A DNA stretch of 64,000 nucleotides, from positions 124,001-188,000 of the forward strand of contig NZ_BAABJW010000002.1 in the NCBI RefSeq assembly GCF_039543505.1, written 5' to 3'. Shown here in pieces: positions 7,966 to 17,300 of the stretch (positions are counted from its first letter, which is position 1; each line of letters starts with the position of its first letter). The stretch is from Litoribaculum gwangyangense. GTDB taxonomy: Bacteria; Bacteroidota; Bacteroidia; Flavobacteriales; Flavobacteriaceae. A program made the position numbers and the translations under genes. The notes below the pieces were generated by a model that did not search any database, was not told where the DNA came from, and saw nothing but the letters and a program-made list of their open reading frames with translations.

Positions 7966-8865
7966 TTAAAAATCATTGGCTTTCGTAACATTTTGCGAAA
8001 TTTCCATTCCTTTAGGAATGATTTGTGTTGGAATAAAATGAACACTAACCGCATCCATTAATCCCAATCCTAAAAGAGTTGATGCACTTCCTACAGTATC
8101 ACTATTACTCTTATAAACCGCTATTTCAAGAAAATCACCCGAGTTGAAAACTACTAATTTTCTGCCTTCATCATTTCTTTGGTTTTCGGGAATATCAAAA
8201 TTAACAAAGTCACTATATTTATTGTATATTTTTTTAAAGGTATAGTTACGTGCCGATATTTCAAAATCACGTCCTTTTTGAATACTTTCAAAAAAACTTC
8301 GTTTAATATTAGTTACAACATTTCCATAATTATCAATATAAACAACACTTCCTATAATTTGTGTTTTATCATCATTGACGTAAGGCACAATATTTTTTAT
8401 AGGCTTAATTTTCGGTATTGTTTTTCCAACCACATCCAAAGTGCCACCCCTTGCAATGTGGCAAGCCACTTTTACAAATACATCTAAAACAGGAAAACTA
8501 CTTTGTATTTTATCGTGTATATTAATTTCAACAATTTTTTCTGGGGCTATTTCAGCGCAAATCATACTCATAATCCCATTATTAGCACATATAAAATAAT
8601 GGTCGTCCAACTTAATGGCAATATGTTTATTTTCAGGATTTATTTCTGAATCAACACCAATGATATGGATAGTACCCTTGGGAAAACTAGGATAAGCATT
8701 CTGAATGATATATGACGCTTCAGGAATATTGAATGGTGAAATGGAATGTGAGATATCAACAATTTTAACATTAGGTAATTCACTATATATGGCGCCTTTT
8801 GTTGCGCCAGCAAAGTAATCTTTTTCACCAAAATCGGTCGTTAATGTTATGATTGCCATTGGCAA
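7966..8865 (-). CDS. DUF62 / SAM hydroxide adenosyltransferase family protein
   Basis: A 299-residue protein of the DUF62 family, which includes SAM hydrolases, chlorinase and fluorinase. It opens ITLTTDFGEKDYFAGATKG and keeps VDISHSISPFNIPEASYI, an Asp at 72 (GVDSE), ANNGIMS (95-100) and the C-terminal domain GSVVYIDNYGNVVTNI. As I recall it, the Asp-Arg-His set of characterised SAM hydroxide adenosyltransferases is only partly present: Asp72 is there, but the Arg position reads Asn79 and the 'FHGRD' His position reads Pro125. The hydrolase activity is therefore unsure. Met3 is an alternative start. Confidence 0.85.
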   Translation of the reverse strand: MPMAIITLTTDFGEKDYFAGATKGAIYSELPNVKIVDISHSISPFNIPEASYIIQNAYPSFPKGTIHIIGVDSEINPENKHIAIKLDDHYFICANNGIMSMICAEIAPEKIVEINIHDKIQSSFPVLDVFVKVACHIARGGTLDVVGKTIPKIKPIKNIVPYVNDDKTQIIGSVVYIDNYGNVVTNIKRSFFESIQKGRDFEISARNYTFKKIYNKYSDFVNFDIPENQRNDEGRKLVVFNSGDFLEIAVYKSNSDTVGSASTLLGLGLMDAVSVHFIPTQIIPKGMEISQNVTKANDF

Positions 8866-8884
8866 AATTGTTGATATGTTTTTA

Positions 8885-8899
8885 TGAGAGTATCTCTCA
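8885..8899. promoter_or_regulatory. Perfect palindrome in a divergent promoter region
   Basis: TGAGAG-TAT-CTCTCA, a perfect 6+6 bp inverted repeat with a 3-bp centre. It lies 9 bp upstream of the phoH -7 box and about 20-33 bp downstream of the expected start of the leftward DUF62 transcript. It fits an operator shared by both genes, or a short RNA hairpin in the DUF62 leader. Confidence 0.5.
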
Positions 8900-8907
8900 A
8901 ATTTATG

Positions 8908-8915
8908 TATTTTTG
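8908..8915 (+). promoter_or_regulatory. Candidate phoH -7 box
   Basis: TATTTTTG matches TAnnTTTG exactly and lies 88 bp upstream of the phoH start. No clear TTTG occurs at the expected distance upstream; that stretch is occupied by the palindrome at 8885. Confidence 0.45.
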
Positions 8916-8924
8916 ATCATGACG

Positions 8925-8959
8925 CAAAACTAATAAATCATTTGGTCTGATTTATCAAA
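8925..8959 (-). promoter_or_regulatory. Candidate promoter of the DUF62-ABM operon
   Basis: On the minus strand, TTTG (8959 to 8956) and a perfect -7 box TAGTTTTG (8932 to 8925) are separated by 23 bp, within the range for the Bacteroidota housekeeping sigma factor. The leader to the DUF62 ATG would be about 53 nt. Confidence 0.55.
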
Positions 8960-9003
8960 AATTTCAATTAATAAAACGAAACATTTAAATTAAAATTACG
9001 CCT

Positions 9004-9957
9004 TTGAACGAAATTATAATTGAACTTGAAGAGATTTCTCCTAAAGAATTTTTTGGAGCCCACAACATTAACATTGAACTACTTAAAAAACACTTCCCAA
9101 AACTTAAAATTGTAGCCCGTGGAAACAAAGTAAAAGCCTTTGGTGACGAAGAATTACTAGAAGAATTTGATCGTAGAATTACCATGCTTTTAAAACACTT
9201 TGGTAAATACAATAAAATAGACGAAAATACCATAGAACGGGTCTTAACTAGCCAAAGTAGTGATGATTATACAACATCAAAAGAAAGTGGTCAGGTTATT
9301 GTTCATGGAGTTGGCGGTAAACTGATAAAAGCCCAAACTGCTAACCAACGAAAGTTGGTGGAGTTGATGCGAAAAAATGATATGGTATTTGCCATTGGAC
9401 CAGCAGGTACAGGTAAAACTTATACTGGGGTGGCTTTAGCGGTTCAAGCACTAAAAAATAAGGAAGTAAAGCGTATTATTTTAACGCGTCCAGCTGTAGA
9501 GGCCGGAGAAAATCTAGGGTTTTTACCTGGTGATTTAAAAGAAAAACTAGACCCTTATATGCAACCCCTATATGATGCTTTGCGCGATATGATAGCTCCA
9601 GAAAAGTTGGCTATGTATATAGAAAATGGGACTATTCAAATTGCTCCATTAGCATTCATGCGAGGAAGAACCCTAGATAATGCTTTTGTGATTTTAGATG
9701 AAGGCCAAAATACCACACATGCTCAAATGAAAATGTTTTTAACCCGTATGGGAAAAAACGCTAAATTTTTACTAACAGGCGATCCTGGGCAAATAGATTT
9801 GCCACGACGTACCATTTCAGGATTAAAAGAAGCACTATTGATATTAAAAAATGTAGAAGGGGTAGGCATGATATTTTTAGATGATAAGGATGTCATTCGT
9901 CACAGCCTTGTTAAAAAGGTAATAGAAGCTTATAAAAGTATTGAAAATAGAGAGTAA
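9004..9957 (+). CDS. PhoH family ATPase
   Basis: A 317-residue cytoplasmic P-loop protein of the PhoH/YbeZ family, thought to act on RNA with YbeY. The N-terminal 110 residues hold a KH-like region (LKKHFPKLKIVARGNKVKAFG). The ATPase core has Walker A GPAGTGKTY from Gly132, the LTRPAVEAGENLGFLPGDL signature, Walker B VILDEGQNTT and LTGDPGQIDLP. The start is TTG at 9004: the family sequence NEIIIELEEISP begins at once and no ATG precedes it in frame. Its stop overlaps the purC ATG by one base, so the two are cotranscribed. Confidence 0.93.
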   Translation: MNEIIIELEEISPKEFFGAHNINIELLKKHFPKLKIVARGNKVKAFGDEELLEEFDRRITMLLKHFGKYNKIDENTIERVLTSQSSDDYTTSKESGQVIVHGVGGKLIKAQTANQRKLVELMRKNDMVFAIGPAGTGKTYTGVALAVQALKNKEVKRIILTRPAVEAGENLGFLPGDLKEKLDPYMQPLYDALRDMIAPEKLAMYIENGTIQIAPLAFMRGRTLDNAFVILDEGQNTTHAQMKMFLTRMGKNAKFLLTGDPGQIDLPRRTISGLKEALLILKNVEGVGMIFLDDKDVIRHSLVKKVIEAYKSIENRE

Positions 9958-10910
9958 TGAGTAATACGATTATAGATACCAATTTTAATTTTCCAGGACA
10001 GAAAAGTGTTTATAAAGGAAAGGTTAGGGAAGTTTATAATATAAATGATGAAGAACTCATCATGATTGCCACAGATAGACTGTCAGCGTTTGATGTAGTA
10101 ATGCCAAAGGGTATTCCTTATAAAGGTCAAATACTTAACCAAATAGCCACTAAAATGATGGCAGCTACGGAAGATTTGGTGCCCAATTGGTTAACGGCAA
10201 CACCAGACCCTAATGTAGCCGTTGGACATTTATGTGAACCGTATAAGGTGGAAATGGTTATTCGAGGATATATGTCTGGCCATGCAGCACGTGAGTATAA
10301 AGCTGGTAAGCGGTTGCTTTGTGGTATAATTATGCCTGAAGGCATGAAAGAAAATGATAAGTTTCCAGAACCAATTATTACGCCAGCAACTAAGGCAGAA
10401 ATGGGAAACCATGATGAGGATATCTCTCGTGAAGACATTTTAAGACGCTGCATTGTTTCTGAACAAGATTATTTGGTTTTGGAGGATTACACCCGTAAGT
10501 TATTTAATAGAGGTACTGAAATAGCAGCATCTCGCGGACTTATTTTAGTGGATACCAAATATGAATTTGGCAAAACCAAAGATGGTAAAATTGTATTGAT
10601 TGACGAAATACACACCCCAGATTCCTCACGTTATTTTTATGCAGATGGTTATGAAGAACGCCAGCAAAAGGGAGAACCTCAAAAACAACTTAGTAAAGAG
10701 TTTGTTCGGCAATGGCTAATAGCTAATAATTTCCAAGGACTTGAAGGCCAAACGGTGCCATTTATGAGTGACGAATATATTGAAACTGTTAGTGAACGCT
10801 ATATTGAGCTTTACGAAAACATAACTGGAGATACCTTTTTTAAAGCTGATGTTAGTAACATACAAAAGCGAATTGAAGCGAATGTGTTAGAGTATTTAAC
10901 AAATAAATAA
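9957..10910 (+). CDS. purC: Phosphoribosylaminoimidazole-succinocarboxamide synthase
   Basis: SAICAR synthetase, step eight of purine synthesis: ligates aspartate to CAIR using ATP. The 317-residue length fits the longer bacterial form. Diagnostic segments are YKGKVREVYNI near the start, IATDRLSAFDVVMP, EMVIRGYMSGHAAREYKAGK and VLIDEIHTPDSSRYF, which builds the active site. The start overlaps the phoH stop (TAATGA). It converges on the transglutaminase gene with only 4 bp between the two stop codons. No other purine genes are near. Confidence 0.97.
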   Translation: MSNTIIDTNFNFPGQKSVYKGKVREVYNINDEELIMIATDRLSAFDVVMPKGIPYKGQILNQIATKMMAATEDLVPNWLTATPDPNVAVGHLCEPYKVEMVIRGYMSGHAAREYKAGKRLLCGIIMPEGMKENDKFPEPIITPATKAEMGNHDEDISREDILRRCIVSEQDYLVLEDYTRKLFNRGTEIAASRGLILVDTKYEFGKTKDGKIVLIDEIHTPDSSRYFYADGYEERQQKGEPQKQLSKEFVRQWLIANNFQGLEGQTVPFMSDEYIETVSERYIELYENITGDTFFKADVSNIQKRIEANVLEYLTNK

Positions 10911-10914
10911 ATAT

Positions 10915-11805
10915 TTAAAACACAGGTCTAATATCTACGGCTACTTTCATTTTATTTTTACCAGTACTATAAATCACACCTTTTAGTGGTGGTACATCGT
11001 AATAATCACGGCCATAAGACACAATAATATGCTGGTTTTGTGGTATTTGGTTGTTTGTTGGGTCAAAATCTATCCACCCAAAATTAGGTATATAAACTGA
11101 AAACCACGCATGAGAAGCATCGGTACCTATAAGTTTTTCTTTTCCAGGTGGTGGCAAGGTTTCAATGTAACCACTTACATATCTTGCTGGCAACCCAACC
11201 GAACGCACACAAGCAATGGCTATTTGTGCAAAATCTTGACACACACCTTTTTTCTCCTTCATGACCTCATGAATAGGCGTAGCCACATTAGTCACTTTAG
11301 TATTAAACTCAAAATCGGTATAAATACGTTGCATCAACTCATAGGCAGCTTCAAAAACCGAACGGTTAGGTTTAAATGATACCTCGGCATAAGCCTTAAT
11401 TTCTGTAGTGATGTTGGCAATGAGAATGGATTCCAATACAAACTGTTTTACATCTACCAACTCTGGATTAAAGTGTTTTAAAATTATTAATGCGTCCTGC
11501 AACGTTAGGTTTTGCGCCTGATAATCGTTATAAATATTGGGCGTTAAGGTTACATCTTTCAATATTTTACTATATGCCGTGACCTTTAACTTGCTATGAT
11601 GTTTTTGTATTGAAAATCGAGTAACGGTATTCCCGAAGAAATCCAACTTTTCTGATATTTCTGTGGGTGTTGGGCTAATTTCCAAGTGATAATCTATCAA
11701 GGTTTGTCCTAACATGTTTTTGGGTTTTAACGTTGCTATATTATGGCAAAAAGTTACTCCACTTTCATAATTATAGCTTGTTGAATGGGATACTTGATAC
11801 ATCAT
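10915..11805 (-). CDS. Transglutaminase-like protein (small)
   Basis: A 296-residue protein with the bacterial transglutaminase N-terminal domain (about 1-85, MMYQVSHSTSYNYESGV) and a transglutaminase-like core. The catalytic triad is visible: Cys189 in KKGVCQDFAQIA, His232 in SHAWFSVYIP and Asp248 in WIDFDPTNN. There is no signal peptide, so it is cytoplasmic and more likely a peptidase or amide-forming enzyme than a secreted cross-linker. It is the last gene of a three-gene operon with the ATP-grasp/alpha-E protein (1 bp gap) and the transglutaminase-DUF2126 protein. That set recurs in many bacteria and was proposed by Iyer and colleagues to modify peptides; the substrate is unknown. Confidence 0.92.
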   Translation of the reverse strand: MMYQVSHSTSYNYESGVTFCHNIATLKPKNMLGQTLIDYHLEISPTPTEISEKLDFFGNTVTRFSIQKHHSKLKVTAYSKILKDVTLTPNIYNDYQAQNLTLQDALIILKHFNPELVDVKQFVLESILIANITTEIKAYAEVSFKPNRSVFEAAYELMQRIYTDFEFNTKVTNVATPIHEVMKEKKGVCQDFAQIAIACVRSVGLPARYVSGYIETLPPPGKEKLIGTDASHAWFSVYIPNFGWIDFDPTNNQIPQNQHIIVSYGRDYYDVPPLKGVIYSTGKNKMKVAVDIRPVF

Positions 11806-11806
11806 T

Positions 11807-14365
11807 TTATTGTAATGGGAAATCTTGATTTACTAATTGCTTTTGTTGGTAGGAGTGATTGAAATAGGTGTCGGATATGGCCAACGATGTTTCATGGAGT
11901 AAGTCACTCAATTCTGCTAGGGCACTATCTAAATTTTGCCTTAATGACCCTTCTTTGTTTAACTCTATTAGGTTCGTAATGTTCAATATTTCTACTTTCG
12001 AAATTGCTAAAGCTATTTTTTCCTTACATTGAGAATTAGCATTCATTACCTCTGTTTTCGGTAATCTATCAATATCTTTTTTAATACGCTTTATTTGGTA
12101 GGTAAGCGATTTTGCATAATCTTTATCTAATAAAATTAGGTTGATAACATTTTCCAAACTTAAATAGGAGCGGTAGCTATACCTGTAAATATTTAAACTT
12201 TCATGACTGGTTAAAAGTGATTCTAAAATGTCATACTGCAAATCTTCATCATAATTAAAAACAAGTAACGACCGGCATTTGGCTATATTCATCATAGCTT
12301 GTTCGCTTTGAAGACCAATAAAATAGAGTAGTAAACCTTGGTTAACCAAAATACTTTCCTCAATTAAACCCATAAATGCGATTAAACGCGTAATGATGCG
12401 ATCTAACAATTTTGATAGCTCAACAACCGTATAATTTTTATCTTCTTTAAAGTTTTTCCATTGCTTTTTGATACTATCAAATACTCGCCACATATCTTTG
12501 GACCACAAACTCCTTAGAGAGTAATACGAATTATTAAAACTGCTCATGGTTTGTGCAAAACTTCCCATTCTGGTTTCGTCCATCATTAAGGATACGATTT
12601 CCTTTAATGGATTTTGTAAAGTTAACGAAGCGCCTTTGCCTACAAAACCAGGAAATGTTGAGGTAATATTGGTAATGGATTGATACAAATAGATTAAACT
12701 TTCAGAATCAGATTTTCTGGTGTTGTATTGTATTTGATTCATCCTATTTAAAACCATTCGTAAGTATCGTGCCGTCACCAAGGCCCTGCCTAAATAACGA
12801 CCAGACCAATATAAATTTTCGGCAGTATTACTAGGTAAATCGTTAATATCTGAAATTGAAATTCTACATGAGCTATCCCAGGAATAGTTTTGAATGTTAG
12901 TTTGTGGGTGGTCTGTAATTATCCAAAAGTCTTTACTTACCCCACCTCGCTGGTTCGATACAAATAAATTTTCCCTTTCAGCAGCCACTCGAACTAAGCC
13001 ACCTGGCATAACCCTATAAGTTTTGTCTTTTGCTATGGCAAACGTCCTGCACATCACTTTTCTGGGTTCTAATGTTCCTTGAATAAAATCGGGAGCCGTT
13101 GAGAATGATATTTTTTCTTGGGCAACAAATTTATAGGGAGCTGCTAAAATTTCCTTTCTTAAAGTTTCTAAAGCTTGGGTATCCAAAAACTCACAAAAAA
13201 ATATGTACTCTCTATTGGAGCGGTCTATGCGTTTTACTACTAAATCATTTAAGTTATTTAGTACATATTGACATTCTTTTTCTTGTCCGCACCACCAGGA
13301 AGCAATTTGGGGTAAAATTAAATCTTCATTAAAGAAATAGTTGCAAATGGCATTCATAAAAGGAATTAAACCTGAATTTTCCAAAACACCGCTACCAATA
13401 GGGTTTACAATAGCTACTTGCTGGTCCCTAATAACATTTAATAATCCTGCCACCCCTAAATAGGAATCTTCCCGGAGCTCCAAAGGATCCATAAAGGCAT
13501 CGTCGACGCGTTTTAAAACCACATCAACTTGTTTAAGTTCTTTTAAAGTTTTCATCCAAAGCTTACCATTTCGTACTACCAAATCATTACCAGTAACTAA
13601 CGGATAACCTAAAAAAGAAGCCATGTAAGCATGTTCAAAATAGGTTTCGTTTAATGGACCAGGAGTTAATATTACGATGTTTGGGTTGTTTTTATTTTGA
13701 GGCGCACAATCTAAAAGCATTTGGTTAAATTCATAGAAGAATTGAGAAGGTTGCTTTACATTGATGTCTCTAAAAATGTCTGGTAATACTCGACTTATAG
13801 AATATCTGTTTTCCAAAGCATATCCCATACCTGAAGGTGCTTGTGTGCGATCGTTTACAACCCACATGCGTCCATCTGGACCTCTTGCTAAATCTGCTGA
13901 ATGGATTAATAGATGCTTGGATGTTTTATATTGAATTTGGTCACACTGTCTTAAAAATCCTCGATGAGCAAAAATAACTTCTTGAGGAATAATTCCATTT
14001 TTTATGAGTTCTTTTTCACCATAAATATCCTTTAAAATAAGATTTAATAATTCTGCTCTTTGGGTAATACCTTTTTCAACAGTTTGCCACTCATTTTGAT
14101 GAATAAGAAAAGGCACGATATTTAAATCCCAAGATCGTTGCATGCCCTTGGGGTCGTTATAAACATTATAAGTAACCCCGTTTTCGTCCATTAGCCAATT
14201 GATTTCATCTTGTTTGGCTAGCAATTTTTCGGTTCCCATTTGAGTTAAGTTGTTGAGTAACTTTTCCCAGTTTGGGTTTATGGACATATTAGATTTCAAT
14301 ACTTCATCATAATTCCTGAAGTCGGAAAAGTAATTATGAAACAGAGTATTGGAATTTAATGCCAT
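11807..14365 (-). CDS. Circularly permuted ATP-grasp / alpha-E fusion protein
   Basis: An 852-residue fusion of two proteins that are separate genes in many bacteria. Residues about 70-490 are the circularly permuted type 2 ATP-grasp domain: GVTYNVY, WDLNIVPFLI, HSADLARGPDGRMWVVNDRTQAPSGMGYALENR, VVILTPGPLNETYFEH, and the catalytic-looking IVNPIGSGVLENSG. From about 508 (LPSNTAENLYWSGRYLGRA) it is the all-helical alpha-E (DUF403) domain to the end. Such ATP-grasp enzymes are predicted peptide or amide ligases. It lies in the middle of the three-gene operon, 7 bp from the DUF2126 gene and 1 bp from the small transglutaminase. Confidence 0.93.
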   Translation of the reverse strand: MALNSNTLFHNYFSDFRNYDEVLKSNMSINPNWEKLLNNLTQMGTEKLLAKQDEINWLMDENGVTYNVYNDPKGMQRSWDLNIVPFLIHQNEWQTVEKGITQRAELLNLILKDIYGEKELIKNGIIPQEVIFAHRGFLRQCDQIQYKTSKHLLIHSADLARGPDGRMWVVNDRTQAPSGMGYALENRYSISRVLPDIFRDINVKQPSQFFYEFNQMLLDCAPQNKNNPNIVILTPGPLNETYFEHAYMASFLGYPLVTGNDLVVRNGKLWMKTLKELKQVDVVLKRVDDAFMDPLELREDSYLGVAGLLNVIRDQQVAIVNPIGSGVLENSGLIPFMNAICNYFFNEDLILPQIASWWCGQEKECQYVLNNLNDLVVKRIDRSNREYIFFCEFLDTQALETLRKEILAAPYKFVAQEKISFSTAPDFIQGTLEPRKVMCRTFAIAKDKTYRVMPGGLVRVAAERENLFVSNQRGGVSKDFWIITDHPQTNIQNYSWDSSCRISISDINDLPSNTAENLYWSGRYLGRALVTARYLRMVLNRMNQIQYNTRKSDSESLIYLYQSITNITSTFPGFVGKGASLTLQNPLKEIVSLMMDETRMGSFAQTMSSFNNSYYSLRSLWSKDMWRVFDSIKKQWKNFKEDKNYTVVELSKLLDRIITRLIAFMGLIEESILVNQGLLLYFIGLQSEQAMMNIAKCRSLLVFNYDEDLQYDILESLLTSHESLNIYRYSYRSYLSLENVINLILLDKDYAKSLTYQIKRIKKDIDRLPKTEVMNANSQCKEKIALAISKVEILNITNLIELNKEGSLRQNLDSALAELSDLLHETSLAISDTYFNHSYQQKQLVNQDFPLQ

Positions 14366-14372
14366 TGGGATA

Positions 14373-17300
14373 TTATTTTTTTCTTAAATCAAGTGTATTT
14401 GGAAATTCAAAATTTATAGGGAGCTCTTTATATTTAAACTTCTTCGAACTGGTTTGTTTCTTTATTTTTTGAAATTCTTTTTTGGTAATGATATCATCCA
14501 TATCGGGTACAAGGTCGCCTTGGGTATGATTGAAACTCCAAAAACGATTAATTCTCCTCGATTCTGCCTCCAAACTATTTATAGGGTAGGTTTCATAGGA
14601 ACGACCACCTGGATGTGCTACAAAATAAGTACAGCCTCCAATGGAATGTTTATTCCAAGTATCGACAACATCAAAGACCAAAGGTGCGTCTACTCCAATA
14701 GTAGGGTGTAAAGCGGAATAAGGGTTCCAAGCTTTATAACGGATCCCAGCAACATATTCGCCTTTCACGCCTGTATTTCTTAAAGGGACTCTAACACCGT
14801 TGCAAGTTACAATATATCTTTCATTAACAAAGTTTGAAACTTTTATTTGAACCCGTTCAAGCGATGAATCTACATATCTGGCAGTACCTCCTCCAGTCAT
14901 TTCCTCACCTAATACATTCCAGGGCTCGATCGCTGCTCTTAATTCTAGATGCATTCCATTAATATCCACCATACCATGTAGTGGAAATCTAAATTCAAAA
15001 AACGGATCAAACCAGTCTTCTTTGAATTCGTACCCAGCTTTATTGAGTTGTTTCACTACATCATTTATATCTTCCCTTACGAAGTGTTCTATCAAAAATT
15101 TATCATGCAACTCCGTACCCCATCTCACCAAATCATGCTCATATGGTGTTTTCCAAAACCATGCTACTAAGGTTCTAACCAATAAGTTTTGCATTAAACT
15201 CATTTGTGGATGTGGTGGCATATCGAAAGCCCGCAGTTCCAATATACCAAGGCGACCTGAGGATGAATCAGGTGAATATAGTTTATCGATACAAAATTCT
15301 GCCCGGTGCGTATTTCCTGTTAAATCGGTTAATAAATGACGAAATAATCTATCGGTTAACCAAAAAGGCACGTCACCATTCTTCGGGATTTTACTGAAAG
15401 CAATTTCCAACTCATACAAATTTTCCATTCTTGCCTCATCAATTCGGGGTGCTTGACTGGTGGCACCAATAAAAGCTCCAGAAAACAAATAAGACAATCC
15501 AGGATGATGTTGCCAAAAAGTAAGTAAACTTCGTAATAAACTCGGTTTGCGTAATAAAGGGCTATCGGCAGGTGTAATACCACCAAGGGTAACGTGGTTA
15601 CCACCGCCGGTACCCGTGTGCTTACCATCAAGCATAAATTTTTCGGTACCTAAACGCGACTGTTTGGCATGTTCGTATAATACCAATGTATTATGTGTGA
15701 GCTCCTTCCAATTCTTTGCAGGTTGAACATTTACCTCAATCACACCTGGGTCTGGCGTAATTTTCATCGATTCGAGACGATTATCATGTGGTGGATCGTA
15801 ACCCTCAAAAACCACTGGAATATTGAGTTCATTGGAAGTAGCTTCAATGGAGGCTATTAAATCCAAATAGAATTCAGCAGCATCTAGGGGCGGCAAGAAC
15901 AAGTATAACTTATTATCTCTGACTTCAGCACAAAGAGCAGTTCGAACAAAATATTCAGTTTTTTGGTTTTCAATAGGTTTTTTATGCCTTTTAGCTACCA
16001 AATCAGAAAACACAGGTAAAGCATCTTGTTTTGAAAATTGATCGGGTTCAAACTTTGGAAACTCTTGCTGTTTTGGTTTTTGAATTAGCGAATTAAGTGG
16101 TAAACGCAACCCAATAGGGGAGTTACCTGGTACTAAAAAGATGTTTTTTCGTCTAAACTCCCAGTCGCAACTATACCATGTACCTCCAGAATTATTTAAC
16201 GGTAATACGTAACCCACAGGTTTTGAAGTACCGTCTTTTAAAATTTCTTTGAGTTTATCTTTTACCAACAAATTACCGTTTTCCTTCGTTGGGTCAATAT
16301 CAATCGGCATTTGACCTTCTTGCCAAAGGAAATAAAAACTATCCTCGTAAGTTGGTTTGATGGTTTTATCAGAAAGCCCTAAATATTTTGTAAGCGTTTT
16401 TAGGAATTTTTTATCGGTGTCTTTTGGAAGTTTTGGGTTGTCAGAATACAAGGATAATAACGACTTATTGTTCCAAATTGGGTTTCCATCTTTTCGCCAA
16501 CAAATCTCAATAGACCAGCGTGGAAGTGGTTCTCCCGGGTACCATTTGCCTTGGGCTTGATGCAATACGCCACCTTTACCAAATTCGTCATAAAGTCTAG
16601 TTGAAAGGTTTTTAGCCAATTCACGTTTGTGTTTGCCATCGGCATCAGTATTCCATTCAGGAGATTCCATGTCATCAATGGATACAAAGGTAGGCTCGCC
16701 GCCCATAGTTAATCGCACATCACCTTTCTCCAATTCATCTTCAACCTTAAACCCCAAACTGTAAATAGCATTCCACTGTTCTTCGGTGTAGGGTTTGGTT
16801 ACTCTAGGTGATTCTAAAATGCGTTTAACTGAATTTTCAAAAAAGAATTCAGTTTCACAAATATCGGTCATTCCACTTACTGGGGCTGCACTTTCAAAGG
16901 AAGGTGTACATGCCAAGGGGATATGCCCCTCTCCAGCCAATAAACCAGATGTAGCATCAAACCCAATCCAACCAGCACCAGGAATGTAAACTTCAGCCCA
17001 AGCATGTAAATCGGTAAAATCTTCTTCAGGACCCGAAGGACCATCTAACGATTTTTCATCCGATTTTAATTGTACCAAATAACCTGAAACAAAACGCGCT
17101 CCAAAACCTAAATGCCGCATAACTTGTACAAATAACCAAGCATAATCTCTACAAGAACCATTTTTTTGAACCAGTGTTTCTTCACAGGTTTGTACACCAG
17201 GATCCATCCTGATGTTGTAGTTTAAGTACTCATATATTTTTCTATTGATATCTATTAAAAAGAAAATAGTTTTTCTGGGCGAGAGATCTATTGTCTTTAA

